A stretch of DNA of 64,000 nt, taken from the NCBI GenBank assembly GCA_035772405.1, contig JAYKKM010000473.1:276001-340000 (forward strand), in the 5' to 3' direction. The number at the start of each line of letters is the position of its first letter. Within the stretch, counting starts at the first letter, position 1. The stretch comes from Chrysogorgia sp. JL179-B06. Its lineage: Eukaryota; Cnidaria; Anthozoa; Scleralcyonacea; Chrysogorgiidae. Both the position numbers and the translations under genes were made by a program. Of the stretch, positions 50,167 through 61,381 are shown piece by piece. Below the pieces are notes generated by a model that saw only the letters and a list, made by a program, of their open reading frames with translations, was not told where the DNA came from and made no database searches.

Positions 50167-50285
50167 CTTGAAATAGATTTACACCAAATTTTGTTGCCTC
50201 TTTTGTGTTCTTTGGAATGGCATTTGCCTTTAACTTCTTTAATTTCTTCTTCCGAAATTTTAACAAAACGATTTTGTGCCGCCAT
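50167..50285 (-). CDS. Crypton tyrosine recombinase, first exon
   Basis: ATG at 50,285 begins MAAQNRFVKISEEEIKEVK; after a one-base shift near 50,228 the frame reads ANAIPKNTKEATKFGVNLF and ends CAAG before donor GTAAGA. Joining CAA-G to AATGG of the next exon gives FQEWFLQQEEF without a break. The intron (50,040-50,166) is 127 bp. Confidence 0.72.
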
Positions 50286-50466
50286 TTTTTAATTGAAAAG
50301 CAATATTTACTGGTTGGCCAGTAAATATTGCCTCAGATTTACTGCTCAGTTAGCCAATCAGATGGCTCGAAAGCCATTCTTTACTACTGAAATTATACTG
50401 ATAACCCTTATAACAACTGGTTGAACAACTAGTTTTCAGTCCTTCCGCGGAAACCTTATGAAATCT

Positions 50467-50953
50467 TAAAGTGCCCCTAACCTCAACATTTTTTATTGTC
50501 CTATTTGGAAGAACTTTTAAAATGATAAAGTAACTTCTTTTGAAGATTTTCGTTTCTTCACTTTCTTTTGGAGATATATCAGTTTGTTTGATATGCAAAT
50601 GTCCGGAATTTACGTCAGACATGCATAATGACTTATTGGAGAAAATGTGGTGTATCTCTTTCATTCTCGTACGAAATCCTTTAAAATCAAGAAGTTTGGT
50701 GTTGTGGGAGAAACATACACACGTGTTATTCACACTTTAGTGTTTTTATTTGATGAACGCAAAGATATTATAACATTCTCTGATAACTCATTATGCATGT
50801 GTGACGTAAATTCCGGACATTTGCATATCAAACAAACTGATATATCTCAAAAAGAAAGCGAAGAAACGAAAATCTTCAAAATAAGTTACTTTATCATTTT
50901 AAAAGTTCTTCCAAATAAGACAATAAAAAAATTTGAGGTTAGGGGCACTTTAA
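50467..50953. mobile_element. foldback element of about 490 bp
   Basis: Arms of about 180 bp: AAAGTGCCCCTAACCTCAAC, AGTAACTTCTTTTGAAGATT, ATATCAGTTTGTTTGATATG, TCCGGAATTTACGTCA, mirrored on the right and ending TTGAGGTTAGGGGCACTTTA. Confidence 0.9.
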
Positions 50954-51047
50954 GTATACTTTCTAGTGATCAACGTAACCCAATTGCCTCTTATTAATTC
51001 GCATTAAAAGAGTTAAAAATAAAGATTATAGGACCTTTAATTAATAC

Positions 51048-51295
51048 CTGTAATGGGGTTCTGTCTTGGTAATCTCTACAGTTGACATCTACTCCATAGG
51101 ACATTTAAAGCCTTGAGACTTTGACATGCATTATTTTTGGCAGCAAAATGTATCGGGGTCTGAAGTTCTTCTGTGGTGCCTATGTTCATATCAGCACCCT
51201 TAGCCACCAAAAACTCAACATTTCCACATAATCTACGGCCGCTGCCACATGGAGTGGAGCGCGTCCATACTTGTCTTGTTTGTTAATGTCAGCAC
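51048..51295 (-). CDS. TRP-type channel, ankyrin-repeat exon
   Basis: The exon opens after acceptor TTCCAATTAG and closes at CAG before donor GTATTA. Translation gives GADINKQDKYGRAPLHVAAA, then NVEFLVAKGADMNIGTTEEL, QTPIHFAAKNNACQSLKAL and YGVDVNCRDYQDRTPLQ, which are two and a half ankyrin repeats. Its start completes the codon of the upstream exon (N-G-A-D) and its end joins PLQ to LAAA of the next exon, restoring the usual TPLxLAA of an ankyrin helix. Two opposite one-base changes, at 51,221 (TTT) and 51,104 (TTT), shift the frame in between and cancel. Confidence 0.85.
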
Positions 51296-51769
<474 letters not shown>

Positions 51770-52508
51770 TTTTTTTAGAATTTACTATACACGCTTCCTT
51801 CTCGAATTGAATTGAGTCTATTTTCTTTGAAGCGAGTTTAAGGTTCTTCTCAAACAGTTCGAGTGAAGTTACATTTCTAATGTACTGTTCTGGGATGGTC
51901 TTCCAAACCAATGGACCTCTGTACATTAAATACTAGCTATTTCTACCACACTCAGTATTAGGACTTATTATTCTAAAGTCATGTTTTCGACTTAATTCAT
52001 ATCTTTTGTTCTCTTTAATTTTAAAAATATCCACAAGCTGTTTAGGCAAAATATTTTGATGGACTTCATACATGATAGACACAATCCTCCGCTTATATAT
52101 ATATATAGCTCATAGATTTCCATTTTGCAATATCAAGTATGTCTAAGTCTGTACTTTAATATGCAAATCTTCCAAGCTATTGAATAGGCAGACAGAACAA
52201 GGTCCCCAGACTGCAATACAGTATGTAATACTTGCACTTATACCTTTGTAATATATTTCTTCCAAAACATGCGTTGGAAGATTTTTCATTTTTTTCAAGA
52301 ATTTTAGTTTCTAACCAAATATCTTACGCAGGTTGTCTATCTGCAACTTCCAGTTTAATTTGTAATCAATTACGACATCCAAACATGTAGACATTGTCTT
52401 GAAATGTGTATTGATTTCGCCAAACTTGAGAGGCCTCATAGGGCCAATTTTGTGCTGCGTAGGCAGTGTAGAAATACAAATTAAATATCTAAATAGGTTG
52501 GTGTGCAC
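51770..52508 (-). pseudogene. LINE fragment, reverse transcriptase C-terminal region
   Basis: Minus-strand frames give KIGPMRPLKFGEINTHFKTM, CLDVVIDYKLNWKLQIDNLR, LEEIYYKGISASITYCIAVW, YELSRKHDFRIISPNTECGR and LVWKTIPEQYIRNVTSLELF. This is the thumb and C-terminal region of a LINE polymerase. Stops and frameshifts are present. It is cut at 52,508 by a hammerhead-like repeat. Confidence 0.75.
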
Positions 52509-52588
52509 AGAGAGACGAAGGTCCTTCGCTCGAAACGTTAGACAACTTACACGCTATTGCGGCAGTACACCAACCTTTTTAGATATTT
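52486..52588 (+). ncRNA. hammerhead-like motif inside a long hairpin
   Basis: ATATCTAAATAGGTTGGTGT pairs with ACACCAACCTTTTTAGATAT. Within it are GACGAAGG, TCCTTCGCTC, GAAACGTT. The first core box reads AGAGACGA rather than CTGACGA, so the catalytic core is incomplete. Confidence 0.4.
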
Positions 52589-52785
52589 GATTGGTAATGA
52601 TTATATATCAGTGCGAGTATTGGTTTTAATAATCTGAAGGTATTTCTATAATATTTATAACTTGTGTAACCTAGTCCCTTTTAGTAATGCAATTTTTTAT
52701 TTCTCTCGAAAACCTGTAAACACAGTTTAATTCATTTCCAAGGCGACTATGTGTATTAAAGACCAATTTACTTATTTATTATTTG

Positions 52786-53725
52786 TATAGTTTATTTATT
52801 TATTTATATATTTTTAAATTTTTATATATTTATATATTTATTTATTTATTTGTTTACTTGCAATAATAATAATAATAATAATAATCTAACATTATATACA
52901 TTAAAAATACTAAAATCTAATAGGTGCTACTATATGTTTAAACAATTCTCTTATATATAACTATATGTATATATATATTATTATAATATATATATTATTA
53001 TTTTATAATAATAATAAAATTCGTTAATCATAACCCTATCAAAAAGATAGCTCTTCAGGTCACGCATAAAAATATTCGTATCGAATACTGGTATGCGTTA
53101 GATGATCTTAATTATGCAACAAAGGAGCAGTAGGCCGAAGGCCTGAGGGCGAGGGTGCTCATGGCGACCGGCGTTTAGTCCCTCATCACGGAAAACCTAG
53201 CGTTTTCAGTTCCAGTTTATTTGTTTTTATTCAAGATTAACGGCCCATCCGCGGCATCGTAAAATTTGGTCCTGGTAAGTAGATATGTTAAATATCTGCA
53301 TTTGAATTAATATTTAAAAATTGAGCCGTCACATGATTGCGAATGCAAAAATTGAAACGGTTTTCAAAGTGTGTTTTTTTGAAAAAGAGATATAGTTTTT
53401 TGAAAAAGCGAGTTTGAAAATAAATTTATTGCTATGGATAATTGCAACTTTATCAATTTTATTCATAAAATTATTCCAATATTTAATAATATATATATTA
53501 TTATAAAGATTTTTCAGTTTCAGTATTGTCATCCATTCGAATACTGGCTGCCCTTAATTTGAAAAGGACTAGGAGCACAAACTGAAAAAACCTTACTTGT
53601 TTAATTCTTTTTGTTTTTTGTTAACTTGCTTTTTTGTTTGTTTGTTTGTTTATTTATTTGTTTGTTTGTTTATTAATATATTTATTTATGTATTTATGTA
53701 TTTATTTATTTATTTATTTATTTGT

Positions 53726-53824
<99 letters not shown>

Positions 53825-53830
53825 TGTGAG
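52786..53830. repeat. low-complexity stretch with (TTTA)n and (TTTG)n
   Basis: (TTTA)n at 52,786-52,855, (AAT)n at 52,862-52,885 and a long TTTG/TTTA tract at 53,634-53,825. AT-rich sequence without a gene lies between. Confidence 0.85.
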
Positions 53831-53924
53831 TGTTACCAACATTTCCACACAATTTCGTTTTTTCGGGCGCATTTTCATATCGCCATTATACGCAGTCAAA
53901 ACGCAGCAGGTACTCAACCTGGTT

Positions 53925-54066
53925 AATTTTACCTGGCATAATTACCCGGCATTACTAACTGGCATAATAACCTAGCATAATTATCTGGAATAATTACCTG
54001 GCATAATTACCTGGCAAAATTACATGACATAATTACCTGGCATAATTACCTTGCATAATTACTTTT
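53925..54066 (+). repeat. 14-15 bp minisatellite (CCTGGCATAATTA)
   Basis: About ten imperfect copies of CTGGCATAATTACC. No coding potential. Confidence 0.88.
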
Positions 54067-54237
54067 ACCCGGTTGCTCAAACATCGATTAGCTTAATCCT
54101 GGATTAGTGAAAATCCAGAAAAAAAATTTAAAAGTTTTCCTAAAAAGTTCGTCTAAATTAGTAAAATATGTAATACTGGAATAAAATGTCTATTCATTGT
54201 TGTAGACGATTGCTCAAATCCTCAGAAAATGTTTCTG

Positions 54238-54308
54238 AGGCCCAGACAGGGATTGAACATGTATAACCTTGTAATTTCTGGTTAGATTATCTAACCATCG
54301 AGCAGCCG
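54238..54308 (-). tRNA. tRNA-like sequence, degenerate
   Basis: The minus strand shows GCTCGATGGTTAGATAATC (A box) and TGTTCAATCCCTG (B box) at tRNA spacing with weak acceptor pairing. Probably a SINE remnant. Confidence 0.4.
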
Positions 54309-54348
54309 AGACAGAAGATAATGGTTCAATTGATAATAAGTATTACTA

Positions 54349-54561
54349 GTTAAGTCAGGTAGTTGCAGCTTGAAGTTGTAATTATTTTGCTGTGCATGCT
54401 GGGTTAAGTTGTCAATACTCAGAAAAGTATTGCATTCAAAAAGTTGACGGTTCGAGTCAAGCTCACGGAGTCTTTATGTGTATTTACAACTTAACACAGC
54501 TTGCATAGCAAAACCTTTAAAACTTTACAATTATCAAGCTGCAACTACCTAACTTAACTAA
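54349..54561. repeat. foldback element of about 213 bp
   Basis: GTTAAGTCAGGTAGTTGCAG and CTTG are mirrored by CAAGCTGCAACTACCTAAC; TGCATGCTGGGTTAAGTTGT and ACAACTTAACACAGCTTGCA continue the arms. Confidence 0.8.
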
Positions 54562-54599
54562 CAACATTTGACTGGAAATGGACATGAACTGTCACATGA

Positions 54600-55258
54600 A
54601 CTCTTACAATAATGAAGAATATCAATTTAAAGCTTTTCAATATTTTACTTAGTTCTTGAGATATTCTCATTTATTTGATATGTACGTAAGTAAATGCATA
54701 ATGCAAAATGTCATACTTATGACATCACACTGCATAATGTCTTGTTGAAAAATCCAGTATGTCTTTCCGGTTATGTAACGAAACCACTTGATATCACTGA
54801 GCATTGCATGTGTCGATTCTATAACACTAAATATTATTCATCAAATAATTTACATGATATACAGGCTTTTAATAAGTCATTATGCAGTGTGATGTTATAT
54901 ATTATGACGTTTACATATGAAATAAATGAGATTGTTGTATAGCTGTGGTTTCCCTAGATATAATACAGGCTGTCATTGGTTGATTTGTGGTCACGTGGGC
55001 TTAGATAAATTAAAATGTCTAATCTGATCCCTTACGAAATAGTTAGTTTTGTTTTCCCTCGAGTCTTGATGTTTCCAAGACGAACATCAAGCCTCTCGGA
55101 AAAAAAACTAACTATTTCCCTCGAGAGCAGACATTAAGCGTATAATACTGTATCTCATGAACTAAGTGAAATTTGAAAAAGCTGCAAATTGATATTCTTC
55201 ATTATTTTAAAAGTTCGTTCAAATAAGACAAACTTAATTTTCGTGTCATGTACACTTT
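54600..55258. mobile_element. foldback element with a second inverted repeat inside
   Basis: AATGAAGAATATCAATTTAA and TTAGTTCTTGAGATA at the left are mirrored at 55,150-55,215. An inner pair at 55,037-55,135 has AAATAGTTAGTTTTGTTTTC facing AAAAAAAACTAACTATTT. It may be an element within an element. Confidence 0.65.
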
Positions 55259-55283
55259 AATCATACAGACAATTAGGTCGCGA

Positions 55284-55527
55284 TGTACGAAAAATGGATT
55301 TACTCAAATTTACATGCGAATTTACCTCAAATTTAAATGCGAAAATATGTAGCAAATTAATTGAAATATTATTACTAACTTGGTAAATGCCGCATTCATC
55401 AATTTTGAGTAAATATGAAGTAAATTCGGTATTTACCATGTTTACTACCATAGTAAATGAAATATTTCAATAAATTTCCTCCATATTTGCGTAATTGTAA
55501 ATTTGAGTCAATCCATTTTCTTTCATG
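55284..55527. repeat. foldback next to the channel exon
   Basis: GAAAAATGGATTTACTCAAA is mirrored by TTTGAGTCAATCCATTTTC. Related sequence is at 25,790-25,900. Confidence 0.7.
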
Positions 55528-55553
55528 CCGTTAGAATACTGCGAACGCCTTAC

Positions 55554-56007
55554 CATTTCCCAGGAGAAATTCAGCGACGTCTGGATGCCACGATCTCGCC
55601 ACTTCGTGAAAAACTGTCTGACCATATTTATCCATTGCGTTGATGTCAGCTCCATTCTTCAACAACGATTGTACAAAGGCAAAATCAAAGGTGTCGTTGC
55701 GGTGATTAGAGACGGCTAACTTGGCAATATAGTGGATTAGAGCGTGGTTGCGAACTTTGACCTCAGTGCTCATTGGATTGCCATCAATCATGTAATCGTC
55801 GTTGTTGATCTCACTGGTCAGCGCCGCATGCATCACAGTCCCAGTCTTCTTCGACGCGCCGGGGATCTCTTTCATTTGTTGCTCCTCGTATACCTTGAGA
55901 GTTTTGCGCATGTACCGTTTGGGAGTGAGACTCTTCCAATTTGATACTATTGACATGATGTCTTTATTCGTTTGAGGTGCACTTTTATTTTGACTGTCAG
56001 GATTCGC
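55554..56007 (-). CDS. TRP-type channel, upstream ankyrin exon
   Basis: The frame is open from a possible acceptor (TTACATAG, 56,008-56,010) to donor ATG-GTAAGG at 55,553. It encodes ANPDSQNKSAPQTN, a basic segment (WKSLTPKRYMRKTLKVYEEQ) and ankyrin repeats, including ALIHYIAKLAVSNHRND and NGADINAMDKYGQTVFHEVA then HPDVAEFLLGN. Joined to 51,295 it reads FLLGNGADINKQDKYGRAPL, an unbroken ankyrin repeat. Either the ATG at 55,956 is the start or, more likely since the frame is open above it, this is an internal exon with the 5' end outside what I can recognise. Confidence 0.8.
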
Positions 56008-56229
56008 CTATGTAATATACATAATAATATAGTATACATAATAATATAATATGCATAATAATTGAAGGACGAGTGAATATCAAATCATACAAATAACTTT
56101 CCATGTTGTTCCTGTGTATTGCAAAAAGAGACTGGTTGAAACAACCGATTCGATAGGTTGTCTCACATTCATACCAATCTGAATGGTTAAAATATTCAAA
56201 TATGAGCATAGCTATGAGCATAGCCAGAC

Positions 56230-56570
56230 TGAAGAATATCTTAATTATTATGATTTATAGTAACAATTTTCTTCCCTTGATAACAAAACCAACTAGAATT
56301 ACTCACCATACAGCATTAACATTGATTGATCATATATACACAAATGCATATATCATATGTAACCAGTATAATTATTACTGCTGATATCTCAAATCACCTA
56401 CCAATCTTCTGTATGACTGATATTCAAATAAATAGAAATAAACAGAAAGTTTACTTCCGTGACTATAAAAAGTTCAACAGTGGAGCCAATCTGAATGATA
56501 TTAGTTCATTTGACTGGAATAATATCATGCTTTCACCCGATTTAAATTTAAATGAAAAAATACATTAAAA
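56230..56570 (+). pseudogene. LINE fragment, endonuclease C-terminal part
   Basis: FLPLITKPTRITHHTALTLI and DHIYTN are the usual end of an APE-type LINE endonuclease; KVYFRDYKKFN and WNNIM follow. The sequence is broken off at the palindrome that starts near 56,633 and resumes after 58,085. Confidence 0.75.
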
Positions 56571-56632
56571 CTAATAGATAAAAAAAATCTGTTATTGACA
56601 AACATGCTCTCAAGCAAACATGCAAACAGTAC

Positions 56633-58085
56633 TCATGCTCTCGAGTAACATGACGCCACTCGCGAGTGTCAAGTCTCGAATGTGCGAATCACTCGCGAGT
56701 ATTTTTCACGCGACTGATTTCCGTTCACTCGTAAGTTATCGAGTCAATTTCACTTGCGTACGAACCAAATACTCGCGAGTGGAACGAGTGAGAACTAACG
56801 TATCGAATAAAAACTACGCGCAGCATGCGACGATTGTGCGACGTATATGAAACAGTTTAATAGAAGTCAGCTTACCGTACTTCGTCTTGACTTTTCAGTG
56901 AATTATTTATATTCATTGTGATAGTCCGACACGAGGTCCGATATGGCATTGGATTGTTTTGATAAAAACGCTCTGTGATTTGAGAAAAACGATCTTCGGT
57001 TCATGTTGCTTATCTTTCACCATGTTTGAAATACATGGCAACGAAATCATTTTCTTTCACTGTTAAAATGATCAGAGTGACAGAACGGCAACTCAAGTCG
57101 AGTTTTCCAAAACAAAGGCTTCGTTTCGGAACGTCACTCGCGAGTCGAACGAGTTACTTTTGTAGGCAATTTATGTGCTGTTGATAACTGATCTTTCACC
57201 GTGTTTTAAATAAGGTTTCCGAATAAATAATCTCAACAATAGATTATCTTTTACGCTAAAAATGATAGCATGACTCATTCTTCGTGGGAATATAATGTAT
57301 ACTATAGGAAACCATTAAAGCAACTGATCAGCATTTATCACTCGAAACTCGCGAGTTGAACGAGTTCGCTTATCTTTAACCGTGTTTGAAATATTCGCCA
57401 ACGAAAATATAGAAAATATGACACTTTCCTATAGTATACATTATATTCCCACGAAGAATGAGTCATGCTATCATTTTTAGCGTAAAAGAAAATGTTTTGT
57501 TGAGATTATTTATTCGGAAACCTTATTTAAAACACGGTGAAAGATTATCAACAGCACATAAATTGCCTACAAAAGTAACTCGTAGTCTCGTTCGAGTTGC
57601 GAGTGACAGACGATGATCGGCGTTCCGAAACGAAGCCTTTTGTTTTGGAAGACACGACTTGAGTTGCCGTTCTGTCACTCTGATCATTTTAACAGTGAAA
57701 GAAAATGATTTCGTTGCCATGTATTTCAAACATGGTGAAAGATAAGCAACATGAACCGAAGATCGTTTTTATCAAATCACAGAGCGTTTTTCAATCAATG
57801 AATATTAAGAATTCACTGAAAAGCCAAGGCTGAAGTACGGTAAGCTGACTTCTATTGAACTATTTCATATATATGTCGCACAATCGTCGCATGTTGCGCA
57901 TAGTTTGTATTCGATAAGTTAGTTCTACTCATTCCACTCACGAGTATTTGGTTCGTACGCGAGTGAAATTTACTCGATAACTTGCGAGTGAACGGAAATC
58001 AGTCGGGTAAAAAATACTCGCGAGTGACTCGCACACTCGAGACTCGAGACTCGCGAGTGGCGTCATGTTACTCGAGAACGGTACT
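56633..58085. mobile_element. 1.45-kb palindromic foldback element
   Basis: Left end TCTCGAGTAACATGACGCCA with CTCGCGAGT, right end the mirror. Arms of roughly 700 bp reach almost to the centre near 57,350. Matching internal blocks include CAATCGTCGCATG, CAGCTTACCGTACTTC, GATTTCGTTGCCATGTATTT and GAATGAGTCATGCTATCATT. The palindromic word CTCGCGAG recurs many times. Repeated TTTGAAATA-CAACGAAA segments suggest internal tandem duplication. It interrupts a LINE. No protein. Confidence 0.92.
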
Positions 58086-59480
58086 GTAGGTACGCTAATT
58101 AAAAGGCAAACAAAAGGTCAAGCTATCCCTACCAGAATAATTAGAAATAGTAAAACATATACTAATCAATATGATATAGCAGACCATCTTAATCAGCACT
58201 TTATTAATGTTGGACCATCTTTACCTGATCTCATCGTCAACACTAATATTGAACCAGTATCATATATTAATAAATCACCTTCCTCCAGCTTTGTTATGTC
58301 ACCCGTAGATATTCCTAATAAACTGGTATATAGGGACAGCTCATGAACAGCTTTCAATACCATTAACATTGTTTCAAATGCCTTTAAGAAATCCAGAAAA
58401 ATACCACAAGTATAGAGGTTAATAATATCTATTGCAGTTTTAAGGTAATCAGTAATTTCAAAAATAGCTTGTTCAGTTGAGGCCTATAATTATTTGATTC
58501 AGTCATTATTCCACTTTTATAAATTGGTATCACCTTCGAAACTTTCAATAATTCAGGTACTGTCAATCATAATATATTATTGAGAAAGCTTGAGAAATAT
58601 GGAGTAAGAGGTTTACCACAAGAATGGTTCCGGAGCTATCTAAGTAACAGAGCTCAGTTTGTACAGTTATAGGTAATGTCAAATCAGATGAGTTGATAAT
58701 GAAATGTGGTGTGCCACAGGGGTCAACACTTGGTCCACTTCTTTTCCTTATCTATATAAACGATCTCCCAAACTGCTCTGATATACTCTAATTTAGAATA
58801 TTTGCTGATATAGTACAAATATATTTTATTCTTCAAAAACTCCTATTATTTTACAAATTATTATAAATCATGAATTAAATAAAGTCTACCAGTACTGTTC
58901 AGCAAACAAGCTTTTAAGGCGACATCTCAACTTACGTATGCTACATGTGTAACTAACATTATATTATACTCTTATTCATCCATACATGAGCTACGGCTTA
59001 ATGAGTTGGGGGATCACATATAAAACTAAATTAAACCAACTGGAATCTTAATAAATGTTTTAGATATATATATATATATATATATATTTGCAAATAGACA
59101 AGAGGATCTTAGTCCGTACTAATAACTGCTTGGGATTTTAAAGTTGGGAAATTTAATTAAACTAAGAATAGCTGCATTTGTAAATCAAATAAGGAACAAG
59201 GATAATGATACTCCAGAACTATTCTCAGCATTTTTGAGACCTGCATCTAGTGTGCATTCTTCTCATACAAGGTATGCATCTCAGGAAAACTATTATATGC
59301 CTAGTGTTAGCTAGAACAAACTTTTGTCAAATTTTAATTTAAGTTCTTTGCTTCTAAGTCTATACCTTTGTTCCTTAATAAATCACTTCCTCTGAACTCT
59401 TTTAAAAATTACTATAAAATTGTTCTACTTAATAATCAAGAATAAGTATTTTCAGTTCCCCATATTTGATTTATCTAGAC
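58086..59480 (+). pseudogene. LINE fragment, reverse transcriptase, rearranged
   Basis: After the palindrome the frame gives YDIADHLNQHFINVGPSLPD. The segment 58,330-58,560 is LINE sequence on the minus strand (VPELLKVSKVIPIYKSG, GIFLDFLKAFE). Plus-strand sequence resumes with [40 protein letters not shown] and IAAFVNQIRNKDNDTPELF. Many stops and shifts. Confidence 0.8.
58330..58560 (-). pseudogene. inverted reverse transcriptase segment
   Basis: The minus strand encodes a finger motif, KVIPIYKSG, and the A-motif region IFLDFLKAFE, while sequence on both sides encodes LINE domains on the plus strand. A local inversion explains this. Confidence 0.75.
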
Positions 59481-60280
59481 TTGTTATGGTTTGGATGCGT
59501 TGAATAGGCGGATTGAATGATATTTTGCTGAAATTAAGAGTTAATCTTCTTACATTAATCTAACATTGCGGCAACCGGCTCGAAAGCTATGCTCCTCTGG
59601 CTGCCGTTCACTAATTTTATATCTCTGAACCTCAATGTATTTACTTATACTTATATTTTCTTACTTATATTACTTATATTTTCCTTAATGACTTTATTTA
59701 TCCTCCGTTGTAAATATTTTAAAAACAGTGTAAATAAAATTGAATTGAATTGTGCTGTGTTTTTTATTCACGATTTCGTCTGCTTATACGATCGATTTTG
59801 ACGGGGCCAGACAGGTGAGCATTGAAGGAATTATATATGAATATCTTTTTGAGTTCAGAATGAAGACTGTCAAGGACAATACATAAACATGAAACAGCCT
59901 ATCATGAAAATCTTTACTTTGGCAGCGCTTCACCAGATAACTAAAGATTCTTATCAAGTGGCTTGGCGGAAAAGGCGGACTGTTGTTGCGGCACGAAAGT
60001 CCAATGATATTTGATGAAAAAACGCAAAACGTTTTTAGAATAATTTTAAACATTACCTTTGCTGACTTTCGGCGTGAAAGGCGCCAAAGATTTGATATAC
60101 ATGTAACACGTCGTATTTACGTTATCATTATCATGACATTACATTTCGCATTGAGAATTCATGATATCGGTCCATTTTCACTATTTCCGTTTGTTAATAA
60201 GTACCCGTAGAGTTTTTACTGTTGGCTGTGCAATGTTGAAATAGAAGTATATTCTACATCAATTCGCTCTTTAAACCTCG
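59481..60280. other. non-coding stretch
   Basis: 59,640-59,760 is low in complexity and ends GAATTGAATTG, possibly a LINE tail. ACAGGTGAGC at 59,811 resembles a splice donor but no supporting exon was recognised. Confidence 0.4.
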
Positions 60281-60285
60281 CTTTA

Positions 60286-60864
60286 GAGGTCGATTACATG
60301 AGGCGAGTTTGCCCGATTAACCGAGTTGTTATACATGAGGCGGGCTTGTAAGCCGGGATGAGTTTTGAGTTGAAGACGATGATTTCAACCCAAAATTCGC
60401 AATTACCTAGCAAATGTTGCTTCTTTTGGGTAAAGTTACGTTAGTTTTACTGCAGTTTTACACTGTTATTTATGCTGATGAAATGTTTTGTAAGTATCGT
60501 TGATAAAACGATTGTTATTGTCTTGACTAAATCGCGAAAACGTCTTCACGAAAACTCAATTAATTTATTAAATCTTCGCTACGTCTCGAAACGCACAAAC
60601 AAGGTTTGATGCTCTATCTGAGTCCATTTCAGCTATATTTATTCACACAATCAAGTAAACAAATGCGCGACAGAACGAGCCAAACACTTTGCTGGGCCAA
60701 TTCGACCCATAGCCGATTACATGGGGAAAAGGTGAATGAAAGGCGGGCCAGCTCGGTTGGCATGTAATCGAAATTTTGAAACAAGAAATGATAAATATAC
60801 GAAACAGGCCGGCCAAATCGATTCGGTTAGCCGGGCCAACTCGCCGCCTCATGTAATCAGCCCC
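60286..60864. mobile_element. 579-bp inverted-repeat element, PIF/Harbinger-like
   Basis: GAGGTCGATTACATGAGGCG at the left and CGCCTCATGTAATCAGCCCC at the right, flanked by TTA (60,283-60,285 and 60,865-60,867). Inner words GCCGGGATGAGTTTTGAG and GGCCCGGCTAACC-type ends are shared with the element at 61,382. Confidence 0.8.
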
Positions 60865-61046
60865 TTAAACTGCCCTCGCGGCTTACCAATCTGGTCGCGG
60901 TAGTATAATTTGCCGAAAATCGTAAACATCACACGCGTTTCCTCATAGCCACAAGAAAGCAGAATTGATGACTTGAAGGAATAAATTTCGATCCCTGTTG
61001 TATATAAATTTACTTGCCGATGCTTCCAGGCGTCGTATTTTGGCAA
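60849..61046 (-). other. unidentified open frame, possible exon
   Basis: The minus strand reads YTTGIEIYSFKSSILLSCGY, EETRVMFTIFGKLYYRDQIG and then GTAAGC, a plausible donor near 60,890. TATATAAACGG lies 30 bp upstream of the first codons. I know no family for it; it may be an isolated first exon or chance. Confidence 0.2.
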
Positions 61047-61381
61047 AACTTACCTACCGTTTATATACAGTAGGGTATCTTTCGGCTTAAACCGGAATAG
61101 AGCTTTCTCACATGCACCGCGTAGTCTTTCGCGCAAAAGAATAGCCGGACATGATGTTTCTTTGGATGATTTTTCTATTGTGTCTTCAGGCTCCACTCAA
61201 CTTTAAGTCCTACTTCGAGAGAGTTCATTAATTTCTAAGCTTAAACCGTCTCTTAGCACCAAACATTAGATATTTTTCCTTTAACACTTTTCTAATTTAT
61301 TCCTTCATTATATCAATCTGTAATGACACGTCCTTTGTTCTTCCGTCGTCTCGCTTTTAATTTCCTTTGTAATATTTTTTA

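Larger units (their letters stand above)
48424..50394 (-). mobile_element. Crypton-type element carrying a tyrosine recombinase
   Basis: It spans from TTTAACAATTATTCGCCGAA to GCCAATCAGATGGC and CTGAAATTATACT. The same end motifs bound 38,441-40,091. A subterminal palindrome (TATTCGCCGAAGG and GAGCCTGAGGCGAATA) lies at the left. Cryptons lack terminal inverted repeats and move by tyrosine recombinase; exact ends and target site are not resolved. Confidence 0.65.
48240..50985. mobile_element. outer inverted-repeat element with Crypton and MITE nested inside
   Basis: GGTCACTAGAAAGTATACTT (48,254) is mirrored by AAGTATACTTTCTAGTGATC (50,953). Inside, AAGGATTCCGCGGAAAGACT with AGCTAGTTGTTCAA (48,280-48,320) is mirrored by AACTAGTTTTCAGTCCTTCC with GCGGAAACCTT (50,424-50,458). 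The Crypton and a foldback occupy the gaps. Confidence 0.65.

Noticed and set aside
50350..50997. Frames of 116 and 127 codons
   Set aside because: They are mirror-image translations of the two arms of the foldback at 50,467-50,953.
53597..53975. Leu/Phe/Tyr-rich frames of about 110 codons
   Set aside because: Translation of the (TTTA)n and (TTTG)n tract.
57523..57729. 68-codon minus-strand frame
   Set aside because: Part of the large palindrome; its mirror occurs in the other arm with different breaks, so it is not conserved as protein.
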